DNA from: an uncultured Clostridia bacterium
GTDB lineage: Bacteria; Bacillota; Clostridia; Oscillospirales; CAG-272
NCBI GenBank assembly: GCA_947631245.1
Contig: CANRKP010000015.1
Span: 1-44,414 of the forward strand
DNA: 44,414 nt
Direction: 5' to 3'
Shown here: piece by piece, positions 1 to 7,680 of the stretch
Position numbering within the stretch: position 1 is the stretch's first letter
Layout of the letters: every line of letters starts with the position of its first letter
The notes under the pieces: generated by a model
The model's input: the letters and a program-made list of their open reading frames with translations, nothing else
What the model was told of the DNA's origin: nothing
Databases searched by the model: none
Made by a program: the position numbers and the translations under genes

Positions 1-156
1 GCCATTGACGGTGTGAAGTCAGTTGGATTGATGGAAAAGCTGGGCATGAAGCGCGAGGGAGTACAGAGAAGTCAGACACAAAACAATGAGGGGAATTGGG
101 TAGACCTGTATTTGTACGGATTACTTCAAGATGAATTTCAGTCGATGAAAAGCTAA
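1..156 (+). CDS. GNAT-family N-acetyltransferase, C-terminal fragment (5' end outside window)
   Basis: The open frame enters from the left edge and ends at a TAA, leaving 51 residues. The segment SVGLMEKLGMKREG, followed by a conserved tryptophan and DLYLYGLL, matches the last strands of RimJ/RimL-type GNAT acetyltransferases, where the S-x-x-x-x-x-K-x-G-M/F-x-x-E-G stretch closes the acetyl-CoA site. The fold would transfer an acetyl group from acetyl-CoA to an amine. The substrate cannot be told because the N-terminal half lies outside the window. A strong terminator follows, so this is the last gene of its transcript. Confidence 0.75.
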   Translation, partial: AIDGVKSVGLMEKLGMKREGVQRSQTQNNEGNWVDLYLYGLLQDEFQSMKS

Positions 157-203
157 GTTTTCGTTTATCATCTGCCCATTAAAACTGAATACCGAAAATC
201 AGA

Positions 204-245
204 CCGTTGACACACCGGCTCCCCGGTGAAGTCAACGGCTTTTTT
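204..245 (+). terminator. Rho-independent terminator after the GNAT gene
   Basis: The arms CCGTTGAC (204-211) and GTCAACGG (231-238) pair perfectly. An inner CACCGG/CCGGTG stem extends the hairpin, and CTTTTTT follows directly. The position, about 50 bases after the acetyltransferase stop, fits transcript termination on the plus strand. Confidence 0.88.
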
Positions 246-262
246 GATACTGTTTTATGACC

Positions 263-291
263 CCCCGGCGTTCTTCGGGGACAGTTTTTTT
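263..291 (+). terminator. Possible second terminator hairpin
   Basis: A short stem CCCCGG (263-268) pairs with TCGGGG (275-280), with one G-T pair, and a seven-T run starts four bases later. It sits right after the first terminator and may be a back-up. There is no T-run on the minus-strand side, so it does not clearly end the minus-strand gene at 316-804. Confidence 0.35.
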
Positions 292-315
292 ATTGGAAAC
301 ATGTGTGCTGCGCGT

Positions 316-804
316 TCACTCGCCGTCGCGCGTCTCTTCTATCACGATCTTTGTCGAGTTCAGCTTTTTCAGCGTCCGTTTTGCAAGGCGGGTGCGGGGA
401 TTTTCCACGATCCATATGTTCGCCGCCTCCCAAACTGCGAACGAGCCGACGATCGATATCAGCTCGACCGGCACGGAGCCGAGGATGCCGTCCAAAAGGA
501 TCGCCGCGGCAACAAAGACAACTCCTATGCAGAACAGCCAAAGCTGCTTCAGCCTGTTGATGCGCTTCTGATTTTTGTTGTGCACCTCCTGCTCGCGTAT
601 AAGCTCCTGAAACGCTCCGCGCACGCGCTCATAATCGACAGGTCCGCCGCATTTGATTTTTAATATGATCTCGTCGTCGTACTCTTTCTTGCCGTACTGC
701 CCGACAAGATAGTCGGACACATCGCCGCTCAATGTCCTGCAGCTCTCGTCGAGCGGGTTGTAAAGCTCGCTCTCGTCGTTTATCTTGAGATTTATCTCAT
801 ACAT
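316..804 (-). CDS. Hypothetical membrane protein, two hydrophobic segments
   Basis: The frame encodes 162 residues. I do not recognise the family. Residues 1-60 are acidic and soluble. Residues 60-90 are charged and probably helical (QELIREQEVHNKNQKR). Two hydrophobic stretches follow at about 90-108 and 113-132, then a basic C-terminal tail of about 30 residues. This suggests a hairpin membrane anchor with both ends on the same side, probably cytoplasmic. A GGGAGA stretch upstream of the ATG could serve as ribosome binding site. Base composition is closer to the GC-rich bulk of the window than to the AT-rich island that follows. A long plus-strand frame over the same bases is a shadow. Confidence 0.6.
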   Translation of the reverse strand: MYEINLKINDESELYNPLDESCRTLSGDVSDYLVGQYGKKEYDDEIILKIKCGGPVDYERVRGAFQELIREQEVHNKNQKRINRLKQLWLFCIGVVFVAAAILLDGILGSVPVELISIVGSFAVWEAANIWIVENPRTRLAKRTLKKLNSTKIVIEETRDGE

Positions 805-901
805 AAGCCATGTCCGTCTCCCGTCAGCTGTAATATATTTTTTTCAATTACGCCAAGACATCAAAGCACGCCCGAAGGATAGCATATGTCAGATCGCATT
901 T

Positions 902-1897
902 TTAGGCGCTTTTTTTTCGCATGCTCGGCTCTTTTCCCATCACCTGCCGGAATGCATGAAAAGTTTTTTCCGGCAAAAGGTTTTCTATCTTCTTGTTTGC
1001 AAGCAGATCTGCAAGAACTTCATAGGTGCCTGTCGACTGAAGCATAAAGTCCGGCACGCCCGACACAGAACCGAGCCAAAAAGCAAAACTAAAGGGATAC
1101 GGATCATTTATAATGGAATATAGCTTTTCCTCTGTGATCGGCGTAAGCGCCTGCCAATTATAATTAAACGGACCGACAAAACCTCCGCCATATTCCGCAG
1201 GCTTTTTAAAGGTAATAAATTCATCGACGTTGCACATGAGCTCATATGCATGCCTTGCCGCATCTTTTGCTGTCTTCAAATTTTCATCGGTTCTCCAGCT
1301 TTGGGTTGCGGCAAGCAATGAAATATGATTTGCGCCGGGGAATTTGGCGTTTGGCTTATAATATCGCGTATCGTTCTTCGAAATTGTAAAATCGTCCACC
1401 GAATGATAACACAACACCGAAGAAAGGTGCCCGAAAGCAAGCGTTATCTGTTCAGCCATTATGGGATATTCCTCCGGATATCTCACCCATGACAAGATCT
1501 GCGCCATTACCGCACGGTTCCCGCCTCGACCTTCTGCATCCAGTGCCTCGCCTCCCCGGAACCAATTCTTATGCTGCGACGCGATTTCCGGCGTCACAAG
1601 CGCATGAACTGCCTTTTGTACCGCCGGATTTTCCTTTTCCACACCGGCGTTCAAAAGTTCGCCCAAGAGACGATCCATACCGTCGTTTCCGTGCAGCTCG
1701 TGGCCAAGCCAACCGTCTTCACACTGCGCCGCAAGGATTTTTTGTACATTAGCCTGATTTAAAATTTCCTCCTGAAGCGCAAGCATGGCAGGGTCATCAG
1801 TGGGAATTTTCAAGAGATCTCTTCGCACGAGATAACGGATGCTTGCACATGCGTTTTCAAGTAGAAAGTCAATTGAATCGTCAAAAATTGTTTTCAT
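902..1897 (-). CDS. Conserved hypothetical protein, possible alpha/alpha-toroid (prenyltransferase/squalene-cyclase-like) fold
   Basis: The product has 331 residues, no signal peptide and no membrane segment. Residues 55-110 read AAQCEDGWLGHELHG, then LLGELLNAGV and VQKAVHAL. This recalls the helix-turn-helix repeats of alpha/alpha-toroid proteins such as squalene cyclases and prenyltransferases, in which a Q-x-x-D-G-x-W motif recurs. A second helical half contains FPGANHISLLAATQSWRT. The similarity is by pattern only and no catalytic Asp-rich motif is evident, so enzymatic function is unproven. No good ribosome binding site precedes the ATG. Instead the ATG overlaps, as ATGA, the stop of a short upstream frame that runs through the stem-loop element at 1978-2029. 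The gene is AT-rich compared with the lysS region. Confidence 0.55.
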   Translation of the reverse strand: MKTIFDDSIDFLLENACASIRYLVRRDLLKIPTDDPAMLALQEEILNQANVQKILAAQCEDGWLGHELHGNDGMDRLLGELLNAGVEKENPAVQKAVHALVTPEIASQHKNWFRGGEALDAEGRGGNRAVMAQILSWVRYPEEYPIMAEQITLAFGHLSSVLCYHSVDDFTISKNDTRYYKPNAKFPGANHISLLAATQSWRTDENLKTAKDAARHAYELMCNVDEFITFKKPAEYGGGFVGPFNYNWQALTPITEEKLYSIINDPYPFSFAFWLGSVSGVPDFMLQSTGTYEVLADLLANKKIENLLPEKTFHAFRQVMGKEPSMRKKSA

Positions 1898-1977
1898 AAA
1901 CTTAATTCTATTTTATTTGCTTCATTTTGTTGTGAGCGATCATCGTTATCTACATTTGTGCCCGTGACGCTCTCGGC

Positions 1978-2029
1978 AAGATTTGGCATACGCCTCTGCC
2001 AAATCTTACCGTCGGGAAACAATGTTTCC
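1978..2029. repeat. Tandem stem-loop element between the fusion protease and the 331-residue gene
   Basis: Two perfect inverted repeats lie side by side. AAGATTTGGCA (1978-1988) pairs with TGCCAAATCTT (1997-2007), and GGAAAC (2015-2020) pairs with GTTTCC (2024-2029). Neither is followed by a T-run on either strand, so they are not ordinary terminators. On the minus strand an open frame without obvious ribosome binding site (PDGKIWQRRMPNLAESVTG is its recognisable part) crosses both hairpins and ends in an ATGA overlap with the next gene. This looks like a compact interspersed element or a structured leader. Only one copy is present in the window. Confidence 0.45.
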
Positions 2030-2121
2030 GGAGCTTATCAAACAGCACGGCAAGCACATGTAAACGCTGTCTTTTTAGACATAGATCAAAAATCCTTTTT
2101 CGGCTTCCGTTTACTAGAAAC

Positions 2122-5100
2122 TCATTTTACAATTTCTTCAAAAAGGCGTTTGATTTCGTTTCCAGTGAGGTGATTTTCTGACATAAGTTTCTCCACCAAT
2201 GCGTCTACGGCAGCCTTGTTTTCACTGATAAGCCGGACGGCGTTCTTCATCTCCTGATCTAGTATCTTATTTACCGATCTGCGGATATCGTAAGCAAGTC
2301 CTCCGTTTTTCGCCTCTTGCGGATCTATTGCTGCCAATCCGAGTTCATCGTCCATACCGTAATTACAGATAATCTGTTTGGCCAAATTTGTCGCAGACAC
2401 AAGGTCGCCGCTGGCGCCTGTAGATACGCCGTCTTTTTCACCGTAATATACGATTTCAGACGCTCTCCCCCCAAGAGATGTACGAATCCGCGCCAAAAGC
2501 TCATCCTTTGTATAGATGGCCTTTCCTTCATTGTCATCATGCTGCATATATCCACCGTGGCTGCCTCTTGCGACGATCGTAACATACGAGGGCGTTTCTC
2601 CGCTGTGCCAGCAGAGGAAGGCGTGACCTGATTCGTGTCTTGCAACGCGCTCAAGCTGCGCCATGTCCCATTTTTTAGGTTCTCCTCCGTTGAATGTCTC
2701 GAAAGCCTCCTCAAAGATATCATCTGTTACTTTTAGATTTCCGTCTCTTATCGCAGTGCGAAGCGATAGTTCGATAATCGACTCTAAATCAGCGAGACTC
2801 ATTCCTGTAGATCTGATTGCGATATTGTTTATTTTTTCTTCCGACAGATCAAATGCGGTCTTCTCAGCCATTTTAATACGGATGTATCGGATACGTTCTT
2901 CTTTTGTAGGAAGATCTATGTACACTCTCCTGTCAAACCGACGCATCAATGCAGGGTCAAGACTCTTATCCGTACCCGGTTCAACATCAAAATTTGTGGC
3001 GGCAAGGACAAATACAGGCTTTGTTGTATCGCTTTTAAATCCGTCCATTTCGGTCAGAAATGCTGTAAGCGTCACTTCTATATCAGCCGAATTTTCCCCG
3101 CCTCTGCGTTCCTTCGCGATTGCATCTATCTCATCTATAAACAAGATGGATGGAGCATATTTTCTTGCCGTGCGGAACAGCTCTTTTACCCTGTCTCTTC
3201 CCTCTCCCTGAAATTTATTTACAAACTGATTTCCTTCTGCGGCAATAAAAGTTACATCGGATTCGCTTGCCATTGCCTTGGCCAGCATCGTTTTGCCCGT
3301 GCCCGGAGGGCCGTAAAGAAGTACCCCCTTTGGAGCACTGACGCCGGTGCCAATATACTTTTTGGGATTTTTTAGATACTCGACAAAATACTTGAGTTCA
3401 TTTTTTGCGTCATCGGCGCCAATGACGCTATCAAAGCGGACGTCAGGTTTTGAAACATTGCTGAGTATATTTTTTGAATCCTCAGCATCAATAGCTACCT
3501 TCATTTCAAAATCAAACAGCTTTATTTCCGCAGACCTTCCGTTGTTTCTTATGAACTGCGCGGTTTCAAAGTAGATGAGCTTGTTTGCTTTAGCGAGCGT
3601 TTCCATGCTTTTCTGCTGATGAAGCTGCTCATTTATCGCTTTGATATCGGAGGCAAATCCGTTTTCGCTTCCCGATAAAGCTATAACACCCCTGACTCCC
3701 TGGCGCAGGAACGACAGCTTCTCTTCCGCGTTAAACTTTCTTTCCTGAGTCTGAAGCAGATAAACCGGTATTTCAGGATGAAACTCCCTTACAAACCGGA
3801 AGAAATCCCTCGATTTTGAATTCACATCCTCGATGTTTAGATAATCATCATTTCCGGTCTTTCCGAACGTCAGGTCAATAAGGACAAAACTGATATCGAG
3901 GTCGTGCAGGATCTTTTTTGCGGATTCAATGTCCCAAGCGTTTATAAAATTGGTTTCCGGGCAGGATCCTTTACATTGATCGAAGCGTTCTTCAGATGAA
4001 AACACCAAGACATCGAACAAATCTCTTCGTTCGAAAAGTTCATAAAGTTCTTTATTGTCTGTTGGCAGGTCAACTCCGATATGTATAGATTCGATATCCT
4101 CTATCCTGGTATCTGTGCTGTCTGAATCGATCAGACGGAACAGTTCGAACAATTCGTCATCAAAAAATGTCTCAGCTCTGCTCCTTATCGTTCTTGCATC
4201 CGCAGTTCCACCTTCGGCAAAAAGCAGCGCAGTATATACTGAATCGTCAATTTCAACCTTTATGCCGACTTCTTTCTCAAAATTAACGGCATGCCTCATC
4301 ACTTCTTTTTTTGCGATCTCACGCAAATTATGAGCTGTTATATAATTGAACATAACAACATTGCCGGAAGCAAACCGCGAACATATTGCCGCCGGAAAAT
4401 ATGCAGTTCCGGTTTCCGGACGTATATCATTTTGGAGTGCTTTGAGAATAACCTTGCGAGTTGTTCCCGAAAAATCCGTCTTTTCGGGATCTTCGTAAAG
4501 CTGCTTTCCGGCATTTGTCGTAAAAATCAGGATCGCGTCGGCAAAAGGCACCTCTTTATCTGTGAAATTATCGCGGATACGACCCGCGTCAAGTATCTGC
4601 AGAAACAGATGAATAACATTAATATGTGCCTTTTCTATCTCGTCAAAAAGAACTACGCACCTTGGGTTTTTAGAAACAAAAGACGTTACATTGCCTTCTT
4701 TTCCGTTCTTGTAAACGTTATCAGAACCGCAGAACTCAATATTTGCCTCATGGTCTGAATACTCGCTCATATCAAAGCGCTGATACGGAAGTCCCAAAGC
4801 TTCCGCGGCTTTTTCTGCTAAAAAAGTTTTCCCGACGCCCGGAGGGCCCGCGAAAAGGAACGTCGCCTTCGGACGCGTTCTGTTTTTATCTGTTAGCGAA
4901 AGAAGCTCTGCCTGAAAGTATCCGGCAGTAAAAACGCTCACGGCATTATCCTGACCGTAAACAGATTCGACGAGGCGATCATAGATATTTTTCACCTTTT
5001 CGGTAATTTTTGCAACCGTTGTCTTTGGGCTTTCCTTCGGTGTCTCTGCACATTCTGTCGTCTCTTCCAGTTGACCCTCTTCGCCTTTCCTGTCAAGCGC

Positions 5101-5601
5101 CCCGTCGAGACGCATTTCCTGATCGCTCAGTAACGTGGTTTCTCCAACAGCACTTTCTTCGCCTATGCCGGAACCGCTTTTCGCATACTTCATAACATTT
5201 GATTTGATAAAATCATCCGGTTCAGATAAAATATACTTCAAAAGCAGATCCGGGTCCAATCTGTCGCTCCCGCTTTTTCTGACGGCATCTTTTGCTTTGA
5301 ATATCAACTGCTGTATGTACAGGCTGTCGATGTATGAAGAGTCTTTTTTTGTGCGGATATATTCGGTAAGAGATCTTTTTATATTTTCAAATCCTATATC
5401 TTCCGGAAAAAAATCGTTCATAACATCAAGGAGCTTAGTCTTATCATCATCGTTGATATCGATCGATGATGCACCGGAGACGACATCAATAACAGAAAGC
5501 AAATATCTCTCAGCCGTCAGAATCGATGCGACATTGTCGCCATATGACTTTGCATACTCAATTATTTTTTCGAGAAGCTCGCTGCTTTTAATTTCGTTCA
5601 T
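2122..5601 (-). CDS. Multidomain AAA+ protease: Clp-N-like / ClpA-B-type AAA+ / receiver-like / FtsH-type AAA+ / M41 zinc peptidase
   Basis: The product has 1159 residues. Residues 1-150 contain two helical repeats resembling Clp N-domains. Residues 205-510 form a ClpA/B D2-type AAA+ module with Walker A GPPGVGKT (252-259), Walker B VVLFDEIEKA (316-325), sensor 1 TTNA (361-364) and an arginine-finger candidate CSRF (407-410). Residues 528-650 resemble a response-regulator receiver: a possible phospho-Asp lies in LIDLTFG (D576), but the acidic pair and the beta5 lysine are missing. Residues 720-965 are FtsH-like, with Walker A GPPGTGKT (764-771), Walker B LFIDEIDA (820-827) and DPALMRRFDRR (882-892). 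Residues 980-1159 are an M41 peptidase with HESGH (989-993) and third zinc ligand candidate D1066. No transmembrane segment is visible, unlike housekeeping FtsH, so it is probably cytosolic. An AAGGAG site lies 9 bases before the ATG. The likely role is ATP-driven unfolding and degradation of specific targets; targets are unknown. Confidence 0.9.
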   Translation of the reverse strand: MNEIKSSELLEKIIEYAKSYGDNVASILTAERYLLSVIDVVSGASSIDINDDDKTKLLDVMNDFFPEDIGFENIKRSLTEYIRTKKDSSYIDSLYIQQLIFKAKDAVRKSGSDRLDPDLLLKYILSEPDDFIKSNVMKYAKSGSGIGEESAVGETTLLSDQEMRLDGALDRKGEEGQLEETTECAETPKESPKTTVAKITEKVKNIYDRLVESVYGQDNAVSVFTAGYFQAELLSLTDKNRTRPKATFLFAGPPGVGKTFLAEKAAEALGLPYQRFDMSEYSDHEANIEFCGSDNVYKNGKEGNVTSFVSKNPRCVVLFDEIEKAHINVIHLFLQILDAGRIRDNFTDKEVPFADAILIFTTNAGKQLYEDPEKTDFSGTTRKVILKALQNDIRPETGTAYFPAAICSRFASGNVVMFNYITAHNLREIAKKEVMRHAVNFEKEVGIKVEIDDSVYTALLFAEGGTADARTIRSRAETFFDDELFELFRLIDSDSTDTRIEDIESIHIGVDLPTDNKELYELFERRDLFDVLVFSSEERFDQCKGSCPETNFINAWDIESAKKILHDLDISFVLIDLTFGKTGNDDYLNIEDVNSKSRDFFRFVREFHPEIPVYLLQTQERKFNAEEKLSFLRQGVRGVIALSGSENGFASDIKAINEQLHQQKSMETLAKANKLIYFETAQFIRNNGRSAEIKLFDFEMKVAIDAEDSKNILSNVSKPDVRFDSVIGADDAKNELKYFVEYLKNPKKYIGTGVSAPKGVLLYGPPGTGKTMLAKAMASESDVTFIAAEGNQFVNKFQGEGRDRVKELFRTARKYAPSILFIDEIDAIAKERRGGENSADIEVTLTAFLTEMDGFKSDTTKPVFVLAATNFDVEPGTDKSLDPALMRRFDRRVYIDLPTKEERIRYIRIKMAEKTAFDLSEEKINNIAIRSTGMSLADLESIIELSLRTAIRDGNLKVTDDIFEEAFETFNGGEPKKWDMAQLERVARHESGHAFLCWHSGETPSYVTIVARGSHGGYMQHDDNEGKAIYTKDELLARIRTSLGGRASEIVYYGEKDGVSTGASGDLVSATNLAKQIICNYGMDDELGLAAIDPQEAKNGGLAYDIRRSVNKILDQEMKNAVRLISENKAAVDALVEKLMSENHLTGNEIKRLFEEIVK

Positions 5602-5763
5602 TATTACATTCTCCTTTTTTATTACGAACTATGATACGACTCCGAAAACTGCAAATCGATACACGCAGGACGATTTTCGGATGATTTTACACGTCAGAAG
5701 ACAGCTTAATGCTCAGAACCGCAGTCATTTTCAGCTTTTGTCCACCAGCAGCTGCCTTTACAT

Positions 5764-5799
5764 AACAATAATCTCCGGGAATTTCCGGAGATTGTTGTT
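5764..5799 (-). repeat. Long inverted repeat between the YbjN-like pair and the fusion protease
   Basis: CAATAATCTCCGG (5766-5778) pairs with CCGGAGATTGTTG (5785-5797) through 13 positions, one of them a G-T pair, and flanking A-T pairs extend the stem. No T-run follows on either strand. It could end or attenuate the YbjN transcript or stabilise an mRNA end before the protease gene. Confidence 0.5.
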
Positions 5800-5824
5800 G
5801 TCACGATCTTATATCACTGTGCGA

Positions 5825-6301
5825 TCATTTCGATTGTGTCATGAAGTCATTGATGCTCATATATCCTTTGCTGAGAGCAAAGAATTTGTCGTTGAACAGA
5901 TCGACCGTAAAACTTGAGCATCTGATGATATATGCAAATAAGCCTTCTCCGATCTTGCTTTCTCTAAAAGAAGCAGTCAGGCGGAAAGCGATCTTCCCTT
6001 TTTCGATGTCATAATCAAAGCTTCCATCAGCAAGTCCGTTTGTTGCGACGCATGTAGCGATTGCCAAATCCATTCGCTTGTCCTCCGGAACCGTAAAAGG
6101 CAGCTGGGAGAATACCCTGAGCAGTTGGCGTTCAGCATCCACAACAAGAACAAATTCCATTGGAATATCTTCTCCTGAGACACCAAATGTGATAACGAGA
6201 TCATCATCGAATCTTTTATAACGCCATTCTTTTTTGTCAAGCGTTGCACAAAGATCAGCGTATACAGTTTCAGCAACAGCTTTTTTGTTTGTTTCAGCCA
6301 T
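5825..6301 (-). CDS. YbjN-like protein, copy B
   Basis: The product has 158 residues and is soluble. The pattern, with a short alpha/beta domain, Y..FDDD near residue 33, a PMEFVLVVD strand and a C-terminal helix ending in SINDFM, matches the YbjN family (annotated as putative sensory transduction regulators; fold related to type III secretion chaperones). It is clearly paralogous to the next gene upstream: both share LCA-LDK-W, GED-PM, ADGSFD/VDGSFD, NDKF and MSI-DF. An in-frame ATG lies two codons further upstream, but the G-run at 6310-6315 would then be almost adjacent. With the ATG at 6301 the spacing is 8 bases, so I prefer the shorter form. It is 18 bases downstream of copy A. It may sense, deliver substrate to, or otherwise partner the fusion protease; that is inference. 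Confidence 0.8.
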   Translation of the reverse strand: MAETNKKAVAETVYADLCATLDKKEWRYKRFDDDLVITFGVSGEDIPMEFVLVVDAERQLLRVFSQLPFTVPEDKRMDLAIATCVATNGLADGSFDYDIEKGKIAFRLTASFRESKIGEGLFAYIIRCSSFTVDLFNDKFFALSKGYMSINDFMTQSK

Positions 6302-6319
6302 TCTCATTTCCCCCCAAAT

Positions 6320-6790
6320 TTACTCTTTTGCTATAAAGTCCTGAATACTCATCATCCCCTTAGAGATCATCAGGAACTTGTCATTATATGCGTCGATAGT
6401 GGAGCAGGAAACCATAAGCATATAAGTAATAAGTTCTGTCCCGATATCGCTTTCAATGAAGCTGCTCGTCAATCTGAAGAACATATGCCCGGATGTAACA
6501 TCAAAGTCAAAACTTCCGTCGACCATGTCATTGTTCGCAACGCTCGTCGCGATTGCCACTTCGAGCCTTTTATCCTCGGAAATAACAAATGGAAGATGGG
6601 ACAAAAGCATTATAAGCTGTCTGTCGGTATCAACTCTGATATTGATATCCATCGGAAGATCTTCTCCCTGAGCACTACAGTCAATACTGAGATTTTCCTC
6701 ATTCTTTGTGTAGTGCCAATTATGTTTGTCCAGTGCGGCACATAATGTTTCAAAAACTTTTTTGGCTCGTGTCAGTTTTTCATCTTCCAT
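6320..6790 (-). CDS. YbjN-like protein, copy A
   Basis: The product has 156 residues, soluble, with the same domain as the following gene. Shared landmarks are LCAALDK near residue 16, GEDLPMDI near 42, SHLPFVISEDKR near 64, VDGSFDFDV near 90 and MMSIQDF at the end. The similarity is spread over the whole length, so this is a tandem duplication that has since diverged. AGGAG lies about 9 bases before the ATG. The function of YbjN proteins is poorly known; they are described as regulators and have a chaperone-like fold. The conserved acidic patches would suit a protein-protein interaction role. Its position upstream of the fusion protease on the same strand makes a shared function plausible but unproven. 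Confidence 0.8.
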   Translation of the reverse strand: MEDEKLTRAKKVFETLCAALDKHNWHYTKNEENLSIDCSAQGEDLPMDINIRVDTDRQLIMLLSHLPFVISEDKRLEVAIATSVANNDMVDGSFDFDVTSGHMFFRLTSSFIESDIGTELITYMLMVSCSTIDAYNDKFLMISKGMMSIQDFIAKE

Positions 6791-7212
6791 TTTTTGATCT
6801 CCTAAATTTATTTTTATCGCAAGGCAATAAATACGGTTACTACATGTGAAAATGGTTTTTCGACATATTGGCTGGTTCGATCAACGCCGCCATGTCAATT
6901 CTTCCGTATGCTCGCAACTCGGCTGAATATATTTTACCACATCATGCAGCAGACCGTCAAGGTATACTTTTTCTTTTTTCATTTTTTTAATCTTTTTGTT
7001 GTTTTAATTGACTTTTTGAACCTCGTTTTGTATCGAACGCATCTATATGCTCCGATTTGACGTATGATTTGTACGTAACGATCAGAGGCAGCATTTTTTA
7101 TCGTCTTGACAGTAAACGCTCTCCCCACGCGAAAAGCAACTGACCGCATAGGAAGAACGTTTTCTCAATATAATGTGACACTATCAGGCAAACAATAGAT
7201 CAATACATAACT
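6791..7212. other. Gene-free 422-base interval, AT-rich, with one short frame resembling an HD-domain fragment
   Basis: No convincing gene is present. The minus strand has a 33-codon frame at 6881-6982 whose product includes YLDGLLHDVVKYIQ, resembling the first motif of HD-domain phosphohydrolases, but it stops at once and has no ribosome binding site. It may be a decayed gene remnant or chance. I see no convincing -10/-35 pair for the YbjN genes. The interval is markedly AT-rich, which fits acquired or decaying sequence. Confidence 0.4.
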
Positions 7213-7617
7213 TCATATCTTCCTGAGATAGAACGCCAGTGTCCTTCTATCTTCGTTGGCGTAATATGAATACGTCCCATCTAAGATACCGTCTTTTATC
7301 ATAAGCGCACGAACACCGTCGTAATCGCAGAGCTTTTTTGCATATTCATGCAGATCCTCTTTTGTTATCTCTCCGTAAGCCGTTCTATAAAACCTGTGTG
7401 ACGCGGTGACATAATAATATTTCATCTGCTGCACAATGGTTTTTCCCGAAAGGATTTTCAGCATTTCGGGAATCACATTGCAGTCTGCAAATTCACCTTC
7501 ATACTGCTCGCAGTAAATATTCCTGCCGTTCGGAAGACACAGCCGCGCCGCCTCTTCTGTTTCGTTTTCAATATATTTCTTAGAACTGCTGTCGCTCATA
7601 TTGCTTTGCTCTCGCAT
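7213..7617 (-). CDS. Hypothetical protein, 134 residues
   Basis: I do not recognise the family. The product is soluble and mixed alpha/beta, with a polar N-terminus (SDSSSKKYIENETEE). The core contains LPNGRNIYCEQYEG, a Tyr-rich MKYYYVTASHRFYRT segment near residue 66 and YSYYANEDRRTLAFYLRKI at the end. Met7 (base 7599) is an alternative start; neither start has a strong ribosome binding site. It lies on the same strand as the YbjN pair and fusion protease, upstream of them, separated by the 422-base gap. Coding density and aligned strands make it look real, but no function can be given. Confidence 0.55.
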   Translation of the reverse strand: MREQSNMSDSSSKKYIENETEEAARLCLPNGRNIYCEQYEGEFADCNVIPEMLKILSGKTIVQQMKYYYVTASHRFYRTAYGEITKEDLHEYAKKLCDYDGVRALMIKDGILDGTYSYYANEDRRTLAFYLRKI

Positions 7618-7634
7618 TCTGTTCTGTTTTTGAA

Positions 7635-7665
7635 AATGGGCGACCCCTCTATGGGATTGCCCATT
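7635..7665. repeat. Inverted repeat upstream of the 134-residue gene
   Basis: AATGGGC (7635-7641) pairs with GCCCATT (7659-7665) around a 17-base loop that contains further GGG/CCC pairing options. It lies just before the 134-residue gene on the minus strand. No T-run follows, so a regulatory or leader role is as likely as termination. Confidence 0.4.
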
Positions 7666-7680
7666 CCATCTTAGAAAATA

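Noticed and set aside
226..663. A 145-codon plus-strand frame near the left edge
   Set aside because: It starts inside terminator sequence and overlaps the minus-strand 162-residue gene, which has more protein-like composition.
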